The notes beneath the pieces were generated by a model that was given only the letters and a program-made list of their open reading frames with translations, was not told the DNA's origin and did no database searches. Position numbers and translations under genes: made by a program. Below, piece by piece: positions 46,302 through 58,110 of a DNA stretch of 64,000 bases. The stretch's first letter is position 1, and every line of letters starts with the position of its first letter. The stretch spans positions 22,545,125 through 22,609,124 of the forward strand of contig NC_061869.1 of the NCBI RefSeq assembly GCF_907164915.1, read 5' to 3'. Source of the stretch: Impatiens glandulifera (Eukaryota > Streptophyta > Magnoliopsida > Ericales > Balsaminaceae).

Positions 46302-47141
46302 CTAAGTCCCTGAAGTGGAACTCACAGTCCCGTTCTTCTTGTCTTCTAGGTACTTGGGACAATTTCTTTTCCAGCGTCCCTTGGCCTTGCAGTAAAAACA
46401 ATCATGATTAACAGCCACCTTTGGCTTCTCACCACCCTTGGGTTTGGCAACTTGCTTGCCTTTCCCTTGGTTATTGTTCCTTTTCTTAGCCACCTTCTTA
46501 AACCCCTTCCCATTGTTGACATTTAGAACTTCCTTCTTCTTGTCATCAATAATATTGCCTTCAGCATTTTTAAGCATGTTATGGAGCTCATTCAGATCAT
46601 GCTTTAGACCATTCATATGGTATTGCATTCTAAATGGTGCAAAACCATCATGTAAGGATCCAAGAACAATATTAGTGGTCAACTCTTGGTCATATGGGGT
46701 CCCCAGATTTTCCATCCTCTTGAAAAGCCCAGTCAGGCTAATCACATGAGGACTCACTGGTTTTCTCTTCACAAGTTTGCTATCAAGTATAGCCTTGTGA
46801 GTCTCATATCGCTCTATCCTTGCCTGATCCTGAAACATCGTTTTCAGTTCAGTTATGATAGTATAAGCATCAGAATGCAAAAACCTCTTTTGCAATTCAG
46901 GCTCCATTGCAGCTAGCATGAGGCAAGTAACAGGTAATGCTTCAGTTTTCACCTGAGTTGATGTTGCCTTCTCCTCATTTGATGAGGTTTCGGTCACAGT
47001 AGGGATAGGGGTAGTTAGGACGTCCTCACGTCCCTCAGACCTGAGAATAATTCTCAGATTCCTTTCCCAATCAAGGAAGTTCGTTTCATTTAGCTTGTTT
47101 TTCTCAACAATTGAGCGTAGAGAGAATTTCAAATTATCGTT
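46302..47141 (-). pseudogene. Copia gag (UBN2-type) with altered zinc knuckle
   Basis: An open frame that is likely to start at MSNDNLKFSLRSI (47147-47109 region). It has the plant Copia gag features NFLDWERNLRIIL, LEPELQKRFLH-like MEPELQKRF and ELKTMFQDQARIERYE, then a basic Lys/Gly-rich linker and CFYCKAKGRWKRNCPKYL near the end. The last motif should be C-x2-C-x4-H-x4-C; the His is Arg here. The frame stops soon after and is not continuous with pol. It would encode the capsid protein; it is treated as a pseudogene because of its context. Confidence 0.85.
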
Positions 47142-47734
47142 CGACATATTCTTCGAAATATAAATGACATACAAATCAGTTTATGTTTGAAAATTGCAAA
47201 ATACTTATAATTAAATAATTTAAAATAAGTGAATGCACATTTTATTCAAGTTTTTATAGTCCCTTATGAATAAAATGATTTCAAGATCCCATTACAGACA
47301 ATCCCCAACGTACTTTTGCACTGCCTTAGGTCTTGTGTGTTCAAGGTAAGTAACAATTACTAATTATAACTTCTTATAATTCTTGGTTGATGATCCACAT
47401 CCAATGTAGGATTCATCCCCATGCCTCAAGATCCAAAACTTTGTCTTTTGGTCTCTTGTTGGGTACAACCGTATCAAGGTTTATGAATCCCCGTATAGAT
47501 TCATCCTTAGGAGCCTAAGGTTGAGGAAAGACACCCTCGCTTTTGCGAAACCTATCCAACTAAAACCATAAACTTCATGGGTCATGACACGGAAAGGCAT
47601 TGCCCCAATTTTCTTAAGGGACTTAAGTTTTAAGATAGTTTTACATCTTAATCTATGTAAAATTATATCACCAATATAGATCCGCATCAAAATTAACAGT
47701 TAATTTATTGATCCTATCAATATATGCAACCTGA

Positions 47735-47747
47735 CGCTCTAATACCA
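47735..47747 (-). other. primer-binding site of the Copia element
   Basis: On the minus strand, TGGTATTAGAGCG follows the LTR end; one base differs from the usual TGGTATCAGAGC within the first twelve. Confidence 0.8.
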
Positions 47748-47748
47748 C

Positions 47749-48560
47749 TGTTGTAAATTAGATGTGCGCAGCGGAATAATTTATAGATCTAATTTAAACA
47801 TCTAATCATATGATCCATGCATAATTTATAGAATCATGATATATAGATTATAGTAATATACCTTTGATGCGTGAACCGGATCAGATCTGGTAGTAATGAA
47901 TAATCGAGAGCCCCACGTGTTGCTCCTCTACTTGGTCCACACGAGCCCGATTAGATCTCTTTACTTTCGACTGCTAGGACGAAAGAGACAAAGGAGAAGC
48001 AATCCAATTGCTAGATTTAAAAGATGATTTCTTTCTTTTCTTCTTACAAGTTACCACCGTAATATGGCAAAAAAAACATTTTTGAAAGAGGAACAATTCT
48101 CTCTATTATCACGTCTCTCGTGTCTCTTGCAAAATCAGTGAATATTTATCTCTTAAATAAAATTCATTACCTAATTAAGGAGAGCGAATCAAAAGGCAAC
48201 AAAAAACAAAAAAGTATGGCCTTATTACCTTTTGTATTCTCTTATTAATTAGTCTTAGCTCCATAATTAACCATTAATTATATATTATTTTATTTCACAA
48301 ATAAATAATATTTCTTATTATTAATAATATCTAATATGTATTAATAATTAACCATCTTTCTCGTTTATCTAGTCTGTCAACTCTAAGTGTGTGACCTCAT
48401 AGGACCCGATTATAATAGTTATAGGTTTAACCTCATTAATCGTAGTTGGCTTCTAGCAAAGCACTACGACTCCTAAAATAATCGGATTAAATTATATCTG
48501 TTAATTTGTCCTATCCAAGTTTAGTCATTGCACATTAAATTATAGGACACAATTCCTTCA
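47749..48560 (-). repeat. right (5') LTR of the Copia element
   Basis: 812 bp; plus-strand ends are TGTTGTAAATTAG and ACAATTCCTTCA. Confidence 0.9.
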
Positions 48561-48713
48561 CTTGTCCGCCTGTTATTGTTTAGGGATTATCATGTTTGAT
48601 TATTTTGTAGCATTTCTTATCTCTCACACCTTATCATTAACTCATTGATTTTACGTTTTCCATATTCTTCTAAATGCTCAATTCCACCTGCATCAGTTAA
48701 CAAAAATGTTTTT
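48561..48713. repeat. flanking direct repeat A (152 bp), right copy
   Basis: Nearly identical to 41456-41607. Beyond its end (tttgttctaacatcat) the two flanks diverge. Confidence 0.93.
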
Positions 48714-51057
48714 GTTCTAACATCATATTAGTAACGGATATATTATTAAACTATAAGTAGCTCAGTAAATATTTTTTGAGAAACAACGAGAAATCAACAT
48801 ACCTTTCTATCCATGCAGCAGGTTGTTGTTGATAACATAAAATAACCAAATGGATCGATCTGTCTAGAGATATGATAGTCTAATCTCTCCCCTTTCTGAT
48901 TTTGTGCAGATTATAAGGTGATTCAATTAAAAGACAAGTACTATAGAGGGTCTAAGAAATACTATAAACTAAGTAAGTGATTTCTTCGAAAGTGTGACCG
49001 GTTTGTAATATGTTTTCAATCTTGTCAATCAACACTTTAAATGTTCACATATGTTCACATTGATATGTGTCTTTCTGTGGAGTCAAGGAGACTCTTACTA
49101 CCCGCCATACATACATACATATATGGAAGGAACCTAAGGAAGACTGGAGGGAAGATATTCCTCTCAAGTCATAACCACAGTACCTAAAATTCATATGAGC
49201 GAGAAATTAGAGTTAGGATATGTGCACTCGGGATAATTGAACCGAGATGAATGAATATATGTTTATCTTAAAAACTACTTAGACAATTAATAATACAAAA
49301 ATTATTAATTTTAAAAGTTTGATACATAAAAGATATATATTGGATTGGTTTAATATAATACAATCTCTATATTTACATTGTGATCAACTACTTGTAATTT
49401 GATTAGCAATGATCTTCTTAAGTCCTAAGATAAATTTGCAATTATATATATCCCCTCTTCTAGTTTAGCGGCAACAAAATGTGGATATCCTCAGCCTGCT
49501 TCAGAGGTCTTGGGTTTAAACTCGTTAGACGCAAGTTTTGTGCCTGGTTAAAGTGTTTGCAGGCTATATGCTTAATCGATTGTGCCTAATTTAAAATATT
49601 TTATAACAGTTCTATGTATTTTCTAAACATTGATCACTAAAACTATACCAAACTCCAAAGTCATTGATCTTAAGAATAATAAAGTTAATGTAACACAATT
49701 TAAGAAATAAAGATGTATACAATAAAATACATAGAACTATTGAAAAATAAAGATTTGATATTCTTACCCTGTATCTTGTATTTGACTTTTCATTAATGAG
49801 TTTCCATGATTGACTCCGTTCAAAACCTGCAAATGATGTCATTGTTATCCTTATAAGAATGAATATACAATTTTAAGTTAAAGATGATTATCATCAGATA
49901 TTTTTTAACACTCAACAATTTAATAGTTTAAGAGCACATGAAACATAAATGTGAAATTATTATGTCATCATTCACTTATCTAATTAACATATGATCTCAA
50001 ACTCTCTCGTATGATTTTTTATAATTTCACTTTTTAAATATGAATATGAATTGCAATTCAATAAAAAAAAAGTTATTGAGAAATAGGAGAATTTATTATG
50101 TTTTATCAACTTGAGGGAGAAATTAAGAAAACTCACACCTAAAGGTTGGTTCACTCTTTTTTGAGAAGAGAGTCTTCTTGAATCTCAATAAATCCGTCAC
50201 ATTAGTGAAAATGTCTATCCAGAACATAAGTGACTATAAAATAAAAGAAAAATAAGTGAAATTAGAAAATAAAATAGATATAGACACAAATTCATCAATG
50301 ATACATAGATCCATTCTAACCTTACGATTCATTAAGCATGACCAAGTAGTCAACATTGTTCATCAATCTCTTTGTATCAACTTTCTACTCTCTTTGCGCG
50401 AGATAAATTTTCACTTGAAATTAGGGCATAAAAGATTTTATGTTATATATACTATAAAAATAATATTGTCCGGTCACAATTGATGTATAAATTAAATGAT
50501 GTAAAAAATCATTAATTAATATAATTATATATATCACTAAATTAGTCTAATTTATTTGATTATAACACTCTAATTAACCAAATTTAAAAAGAAAACAAAT
50601 AATTTATTATATCTTAATAACATGTTTACCTTCAATGAAATGAAATGTTTACAAAATGTTTATGAGTTAAAATTGCCATAACCAATTAAAAAACAAAAAA
50701 TTAGGAATTCTTAGATTTCTTTTAATAAGAATATTTATTACATCAAAAACATTGTCAAACATTTGGATGGTTCCATTTAACTTATATTAATAAACTAATT
50801 CTCCAATCTTTCAAATTTTATAATTATTTTGAGAAATTATAAATGCAACACATATTTAACCCAATAGGGTAGTTATGTCATTACATTAGGGCTTCCACCT
50901 ACCATTACCCCCAATTTTAAATACATATTTTTAATGACTTATTTAATTAATATATAATATTAATTCTTATCCCTCTCAGCCTTTAATTACATAATATATT
51001 TAAAGATAATATTTTATAATTTTATAATAATTATATGGAATCAATGATCTCCAACAA
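48714..51057. other. intergenic sequence upstream of tRNA-Gly and the protease gene
   Basis: Mostly AT-rich with no protein gene recognised. A possible SINE is listed separately at about 49458-49590. Confidence 0.4.
49458..49590 (+). mobile_element. possible tRNA-derived SINE remnant
   Basis: tctagtttagcggc followed ~50 nt later by gaggtcttgggtttaaactc resembles the A and B boxes of a Pol III promoter (B box GGTTTAAACTC). No target duplication or clear tail was found, so the call is tentative. Confidence 0.3.
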
Positions 51058-51128
51058 GCGCATCTGGTGTAGTGGTATCATAGTACCCTCCCACGGTACT
51101 GACCGGGGTTCGATTCCCCGGATGCGCA
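51058..51128 (+). tRNA. tRNA-Gly (CCC), copy 2
   Basis: Identical 71-nt sequence to the gene at 21443-21513: acceptor GCGCATC/GATGCGC, anticodon loop CTCCCAC, intact A and B boxes. The flanks are partly shared too (caacaa before; t-rich tract then atcaatccaaa after). It ends 141 bp before the start codon of the Deg/HtrA gene, on the same strand. Confidence 0.96.
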
Positions 51129-51269
51129 TTTCTTTTTTGTTCATTTTTAATATCAATCCAAATTCCAAACCTTGGAACTAAATTTCTTGCAGCGGAACTT
51201 CTGATTAGGGCTTCTTCTTCTTCACTGGTAGAATCGAATCCCATTCATGATTCATCCTTCTTCTTCACC

Positions 51270-53453
51270 ATGAGAAATACTATTCTGGTAGGCTTCATCT
51301 TCTTCTTCTTCTTTTCATAGATTGTTGCTTTTCGCTATTCCTCCTAAGTGTTTGTTTCTTGTTTGAACTCACAGAAGTGGTTTCCTACATCCAACAAAAG
51401 CTCTCTTCTTCGATCTCTCGTTTTGTCTGCTTCTACTGCTGCTGCTGGATCCGGTCTTTATTTCTATTCAAACATTGACACAGACCCAACAAGTAAATAC
51501 TTGTTTCTAATCTTCACCTGTCTCACCATTCTACAATTTCGACAGTGACACTATTCTGCTCATTTAGGACCATCCTTATGGATTTCTGTTACTATCCCAA
51601 AGCATGATCATCCATCTTGGTGGCCATGGAGAACTTGGGGACCAATGTTTCTTCATCCCTCTTTTAATTCCCCAGGTGGGTCTCTTCAAAAAGGTTATCT
51701 TTTTTTTTTTTAATTATTGTACTCATCTTGAGCCAACCCTTTTCATCTTCAATATGTATACATGGTTCTGTAATGGCAGGAAATGTGCCATTGTTTTTCT
51801 CTAGGTCTGGAGGAGATATTCCACCACCTGCAGATACGAGCAAAGAAGCTAAAGGTTGTAATGGGTGCTTCAGTAGAGATTCAATTGCCAATGCTGCTGC
51901 GATAACTGGTCCTGCTGTAGTTAATTTGTCTGTCTCACAAGGTGTTTATAGTGAACCTGTTGAAAGAAGAAGTTGACATTTCAGTTTTTGGTGTTTGATC
52001 TTTAAAAGGGTTTCTCATTTTACAGATTTACACGGAGTTACCTTGGGAAAGAGTGTTGGTTCTGGTACCATAATCGATTCTGATGGTACTATATTGACTT
52101 GCGCTCATTTGGTTGTGAGTCATCATGGCTTATCAACCAAAGTGGGGAAGGTCAGTCAGTGTAAAGATTGATTGATTAATTAATTTGGTTTTGTATGAGC
52201 TTTAAGAGTAGTTCTTTTACAGGTTGATGTAACATTACAAGATGGTAGGACATTTGAAGGAAAATTGATCAACGCGGACTTGCACTCTGATATTGCAATA
52301 GTGAAGATCGACTCCAAAACCCCGCTTCCATCTGCAAAACTTGGCACTTCAAGCAACCTTCGTCCTGGAGATTGGGTGCTTGCAATGGGGTGTCCTCTTT
52401 CCCTTCAGAATACTGTTACAGCTGGTATTGTGAGGTATTCTTATGAATCTTAACTATTTGTAGTTCATCATTTGGCTTGCTGGTACTCTTTTTGAGGATT
52501 CGTTTGTAAAATTTGTTTCCCTATTAGTTGTGTTGATCGCAAAAGCAGCGACTTGGGTATTGGAGGAATGCGGAGGGAATACTTACAGACTGATTGTGCT
52601 ATTAATTCTGTGAGTGTAACTTTGATGTCCATCGATTATATATGATTTGATTACAGTTTTAAAGAGTTAAGAAACATGTTGTGTTTGAATAGGGTAATTC
52701 GGGTGGACCTCTTGTAAGCATTGATGGTGAGGTTGTAGGTGTGAACATTATGAAAATAAGGGCTGCTGATGGATTGAGCTTTTCTGTACCAATTGATTCC
52801 GTTGTGACAATTATTCAACATTTCAAGAAAAGAGGGTAAAATGTGTATAGAGTTTTTAAACATGTTTTGATTGATCAAATAGATTAATGTGATGGGTTTG
52901 TTTATAGGATGGTTGTGAGACCTTGGCTTGGATTGAAAATGATTGATCTTAATGAAATGATTATTGCTCAACTAAAGGAAAGGGACGACTCTTTCCCAGA
53001 TGTGACTAATGGTGTCCTTGTACCTATGGTATGTATGGATCTTTGGAGCTTTCATAATATTCTTCCAATTTGGTGTTGTTTATTTGGAAATGCGTGAACA
53101 GGTAACACCAGGCTCACCTGCTGACAGAGCGGGATTTCTCCCAGGTGATGTTGTTGTTCAATTCAATGGCAAGCCTGTTGGAAGCATCAAAGAGGTATTG
53201 TGAAGACTCAAACCCATAATCTTGAGGACATGAATTTCATGTGCTCTACCAGCCTACGAGTCTCCACTTTTATTACTTGTTGGTCTTTCTTTAAACACGA
53301 TGTTTGGTTGGGTGTGGTTTTTGATGGGTGCAGATTGTTGACCTGATGGGAGATCAAGTTGGGATACCCTTAAAAGCAGTTGTAATGAGAAGAGCTGGTG
53401 AGAATTCTATTACTTTGACTGTTATCCCTGAGGAGGCAAATCCCAGTGTGTAA
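51270..53453 (+). CDS. Deg/HtrA-type serine protease with PDZ domain (Deg14/HTRA2-like)
   Basis: Eleven exons: 51270-51287, 51375-51492, 51568-51675, 51780-51941, 52026-52150, 52223-52434, 52528-52609, 52693-52835, 52908-53028, 53102-53194, 53334-53453. All are GT-AG with consistent phases, giving 433 residues. The N-terminus is basic and Ser-rich followed by a hydrophobic stretch, which suits mitochondrial targeting. The trypsin-like domain has His163 (TCAHLV, where HtrA usually has TNAH), Asp200 (HSDIAIV) and Ser278 (GNSGGPL), so the triad is complete. Residues ~325-425 form a PDZ domain ([31 protein letters not shown]). Overall it most resembles plant Deg14, the HTRA2-like protease, which degrades misfolded proteins. 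The first exon is only 18 nt, so the exact start is the least certain part. Confidence 0.92.
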
Positions 53454-53710
53454 ATGTTGTTTGTCTCTCTTTTAAGGATTCAAAGAAAAGTCTGGTATGA
53501 AAAACTAAAAGATTACAACAATTACTTTTAAGGAATATTGATTTGATACTTCTATCCTTGTTTTTTTTTATGCTAACAAAAGAATAATTAAAAAGAATTA
53601 TTATTGCAATATAGTGGATATAGATGACTGAGAGAATAAAATGTCACGATTTTAATTAACTAGTTCACCTTAATGGAAAAAAAAATATAACTCAAATAAA
53701 AACAGAAATA

Positions 53711-53741
<31 letters not shown>

Positions 53742-54426
53742 AATGATTGTATAAAATTTAATATAATAATATACATATATATATAATATAAATAAATAGT
53801 TTTATTTAATTAAATTATTGAAATATTAAAATTAGTTATATTTTATTAATATATATTTAATTTATCATATAATAATAAATTATATATAATAATACTAATA
53901 AATAGTACAATAACCTTGTGTAATGTATTATAATAATCTAATAATAAAAAAATCACTTGTAATCAAAAAAATAAAGAGAAATGACTTCAGAAAAAAAATA
54001 TAATAATAATGATTATAAAAATGAAGTAGGATATATGATCAATTTTATTAGTTTGTATACTAAAATATACCACAAACTATTCAAATCGGTTAAAAGAAAA
54101 AAAAATTGTAGTTTTCATTTGATCATCTATTTTATTTCTTCACAAAAGAATATTGATAAAATAATACAATCAAACCTAAAAATTGTTTGAAAATACAAAT
54201 ATTAATTCTATATTTAAACAGATAATAACTATGTATATTATAATTTAGTTCAAAATTTAGTTATTATCATAAATATTTAGATATCAAATTATAAGTTGTA
54301 ATTAAATTAGGTATATTTTTTTTATTTTAACTATTATCGTTCAATACGACTCGACTAGACTAGGGCTCAGAGAATTCTTGGACTTTATTTAGGGTTTTTA
54401 TTGAATCATCGTGGTTGTCGAGCCGT
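53454..54426. other. 3' flank of the protease gene, AT-rich
   Basis: Contains the 3' UTR, an (AT)n run at 53710-53736 and otherwise very AT-rich sequence with no gene. Confidence 0.5.
53710..53736. repeat. (AT)n microsatellite
   Basis: About 13 AT units. Confidence 0.95.
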
Positions 54427-55187
54427 GCAAAAAAAACGGTAACCCAATCGAACCGATAGTTAACCGGTTTCATTTTAACGGTTTATTGGTTAACCGGTTC
54501 TAGCGGTTTCGGTTTATCGGTTTTTTACCGGTTAAACGGTTTGGTTTTCGGTTTATCTATTTTCCTAACGGTTTAACCGGTAAACCGGTAATAATTTAAT
54601 TATATATTTTTATATTTTATAATTTGTATTAGTTATTTTATAAATAATATTTAATAATCTATAAATCTTTTTAATTTTTAAATTTTAATTTTTATAGAAT
54701 TAATTTTTAAAAACACTATAATTTATATAAAATGTTTTACAAAAATAAATTAAAATTAAACTAAAATAATTTCATTAAAATATGTAAAATTATTTTTATA
54801 ATGATAAAATAGCGTAGAATTATAAGTTAACAAAATAAAAATAGTTATAAAAAATAGTTCTAAAATATATTATAATATATTTCTAAATATATCAATAAAT
54901 TATATTATAATAATAATATATTATATTATAATATAATATAATATAAACCATGGAAAATAATATAATAGGAAATTGCAAACAATAATTTAAAAAAAATTAT
55001 TTCATAATTTATTACTTAATTAGTTCTTGGTTAAACCCGGTTAACTGACCGAAACCGACCAAAACTGGTAGAATCAGAACCGATAAAACCGATACTATTA
55101 ACGGTCGGTTAACCGATTTGTAAAATAAAAGATAAAATCAGTCTTAACCGGAACCGGTTAATCAGCCGGTTGAACACCCCTAGGCTC
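54427..55187. mobile_element. AACCGG-rich foldback/MITE-like element
   Basis: The left part (54440-54600) is packed with ttaaccgg, cggttt and aacggttt words. The right part (55020-55180) carries the same words in the opposite sense (aaccgaaaccgacc, ccggttaatcagccgg) and ends gttgaacacccct, the reverse of the AGGGGTGTTCAA start typical of a common plant MITE family. The left end reads gagccgtgcaaaa. The middle is AT-rich and non-coding. No target duplication was identified, so the ends are approximate. Confidence 0.55.
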
Positions 55188-56154
55188 TCAACCATTATTC
55201 AAATCTACCGATTCAATCCAACTTTTGGATTTTGTTGAACGATTTTATAAATTATAGATAATTTGGGTTGAGGATTTCAATTTATTCTTGGTTTGATTTA
55301 ACATTAACATAATAATAATAATAATAAATTGTATAACAAATTTAATTTAGTTTAATTTAATCACATTTGTTTTATATAAAATATTAAACAATTATTTTTC
55401 ATTAAAAGTAATTATCAAGATAAAAACTAGTTAATACATTTTTTTCCTTTTAGGAACATTTTAGTATAATTATTCCATTTTTCTTAACATAATTTTTTTT
55501 AACTTCATAATATTCTTCTCATATGAGAAAGAAAAACAAATTAATATGAAAAACAAATTAATATATTTAAATTTAATGGATATAACAAGCATTGAGTTTT
55601 TTTTAATAATAGAATTAAAACACATAAATATCAATTAATCAAATCACATACATAAAAATAAATTAATTATAATTTTATTTATCGAGAATTAACGTAAAAA
55701 TAAATTAATTATAATTTTATTTATCGAGAATGAACGAGATCCCATTTCAACTTAAAGTATTTTTAAATAAAATTAAATTCATAAAATTTTAATCTTTTAA
55801 ACCATTCTTATAAGTATTACGTAGAAATAAGATGAAAATAATAATAAAAAAAAACTAAACCTACCACGATAAAATGGTTAAAATTATTTTATAATAGATT
55901 ATTTTTATATTTTTCTTTTTCATATAAGTTGTTTTATTTTATTTTATTGGTATTTATTAATAGAATAATATTATAAAAAACAAAACTAAATAACATATTG
56001 AAATAACTGATAAGAATGAGAGTAGTTACGTGTCTCTTCTACCATAGACTTCTTTTTCTTTCTAATGGTGGTACGGACATTTCTAACCTCCTAATTTCAA
56101 CTTCTTTCTCTCTCTCTTACACATCCTTCGTTCTTATCTATCCATTCCCATACG
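55188..56154. other. upstream region of the BTB/POZ gene
   Basis: AT-rich. An exact-looking duplication of taaattaattataattttat-tatcgagaat occurs at about 55659 and 55703 (about 44 bp apart). From 56030 the sequence becomes C/T-rich, as expected for the 5' UTR. Confidence 0.45.
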
Positions 56155-57742
56155 ATGACAATCACAGCAGGTTCTGCCAATGGCGCCTCAATTCCAAAGA
56201 AGAGACAGCGGATTGGGAGTACCAGCACCCGTCATTCATCTTCCCACGATCCATCTCGTGAAGACGCGGTCCCGATCGAACCATTTCTTAAGCCAAAGAC
56301 CTTTTGCCGCTCCACCTCTCACTCTTCCGGCGGATTTGGCGGATTTAACGATTCATCCACCGCCGATGTCTTCCTGCAACTCCACCTTGATGAATCTGTT
56401 GTTCTCTATTCGGATGAGTCTGAACCTGTTCCTGTTCCTGCTCCGTTTGATTCCACAGAGCAGGTTGAAGATATTCAAGTCTATCTCCATTCCGATGTCA
56501 TCATCCATAGATCTAAGTACTTCGCTGCTCTATTATCTGATCTCTGGCAGACGGAACCTGAAGCAGGCGAAACAGATCGGAAGATGTATCGGTTCGGTTT
56601 GGTGGTTCCGAACGCTACTGGATCTATAGAAGATCACTTGACTGTTCTTGAGCTTCTCTATACTAACGATTTCACAAGCGTGATCGATAGCGTCTCGGTA
56701 GCGCTCTCTATTCTTCCTGTTGCTCTCAAGTTGTTGTTTGAGGATTGCGTTAAGTCTTGCGTCCGGTTCTTGGAGGCCGTGTCTTGGAGCGATGAGGAGG
56801 AGAAGAGAGTTCTAAGTTTTCTCCCCTTACTCAGAGAAGAAGAATCTCGTGAGCTGTTAGGTAGGGTTTTGCCTTTGCGTAATGATTCTTGTGAAGAAAT
56901 GCTTCATGGATTAATAGTTACGGCAATCAATAACCATCCTAACATGGCTTCTGCAAAGGCGTTTGTTGCGATGCTTCTTCGCGAATCGTCGAAGGAAGCA
57001 ACGAGTAAAGTGTTGAATAGGGCGTTTGAGACTAGCTTCAAGATGGTGAAGGAGTCGTTGGATGAGTATTCGAGTCCGGATTTTAGAGGGTACCATAACG
57101 ATACAGAGGCTATTCAAAGGTTGAATCTGCATTCGGCAATGACTAATGGGAAACATCTATTGTGGTTGGTGGAGAGGATGATTGAACTGAGAGTTGCAGA
57201 GAATGCAGTGAAAAGATGGATTAGCCAACCTTTATTCACAATAGATTTACTGAGGGCATTTCGTGATGATGCTTGGAAGAACATTGTGCCTGGCCTTCCG
57301 TCTGTAATGCTTCGATGTACTAGCAGGCTTGCCATTGCTGTTGCTAGTGGAAGCGTTTTGGTTGATAAAAAGGTAAAAGTTCTTGATTTGATTGATATTT
57401 TTCTTTTCTCCTTATCTTATAAAATTGAAATGATGATTCCTGCAGGGTAGGATGCAGCTTGTGAAAGATTGGCTTCCAGTATTGGCTCTTTGCAAAGATA
57501 GCTCATCTCCTTTTTTTTCGAGTAACAAGTCATTGTATGTAGAGGTTGAAGAGACATTTCTTAGAATCATCTCTACACTGCCAATGTCAGATGCCCAGGA
57601 ATTGTTACAGAGATGTCTTAGTTTCTCAACTCGAAATGTTGAAGATTGTCCTCATTTGATCACGGCCTTCACTACCTGGTTTCGTCGAGCTTCTCATCCT
57701 CCACAGGCAGAAGCAGAAAACCCATCATCATCATCAGCATGA
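56155..57742 (+). CDS. BTB/POZ domain-containing protein (At1g63850/At5g60050-like)
   Basis: Two exons (56155-57372 and 57446-57742; GT-AG, phase 0) give 504 residues. A disordered, Ser-rich N-terminus with a basic KKRQR (16-20) is followed by a BTB/POZ domain (about 68-190: TADVFLQL, VYLHSDVIIHRSKYFAALLS, VLELLYTND) and a long helical C-terminal region with NHPNMASAKAFVAMLL and RLNLHSAMTNGKHLLWLVERMIEL. This arrangement is shared by a plant BTB group without MATH, NPH3 or ankyrin domains. BTB proteins often act as CUL3 E3 ligase adaptors or in dimeric complexes; the role of this group is not well defined. The ATG chosen follows a pyrimidine-rich leader and precedes the conserved part. Confidence 0.93.
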
Positions 57743-58110
57743 GTGTGGTAAGTTGTCAATATTAATAATAGTAATGTGTTTCGGATTGGGGAGAACTAGA
57801 ACTAGAAATGGTACATTATCAACTTTAGCTTTTAATCTGTTTTGTTTCGGTTAGATTACATGTCAATAGTAGTTGTAGCTCAATCACTTGTTCCATTTCT
57901 TTGGTAAAAAAGGGGGCATGCAAATGTTTATAGTTCAATATCATTTGGCGGGGGGATTGAAATGGTTCAAAAGTTGTGACTTCTGCTTTGTGAATGTGAG
58001 CAATCCGAATTGTATATATACAAGTCCAGTCCAATCTTGCTGCATGCATAGACTAGAATATGATTTTTCTTTTTATTAAGTCTGAAAGAGACATAAAATA
58101 TCATATCTTA
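57743..58110. other. 3' flank of the BTB/POZ gene
   Basis: Probable 3' UTR and downstream sequence; no other feature seen. Confidence 0.5.

Larger units (their letters stand above)
41608..48560 (-). mobile_element. Ty1/Copia LTR retrotransposon, decayed
   Basis: An element of ~6.95 kb read on the minus strand. Direct LTRs: right (5') 47749-48560 and left (3') 41608 to about 42380, highly similar. The minus-strand PBS TGGTATTAGAGCG lies beside the right LTR (47735-47747), and the polypurine tract caagtgggagatt beside the left LTR (about 42381-42393). The coding order gag, integrase, reverse transcriptase, RNase H defines Copia. Every ORF is broken. The left LTR lacks its outermost ~38 bp (tgttgtaaattagatgtgcg and the following bases), and instead of a 5-bp target duplication a ~152-bp direct repeat flanks the element. 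Confidence 0.93.

Noticed and set aside
54440..54600. Cluster of palindromic operator sites
   Set aside because: The ttaaccgg words are part of a foldback element and have no regular spacing.
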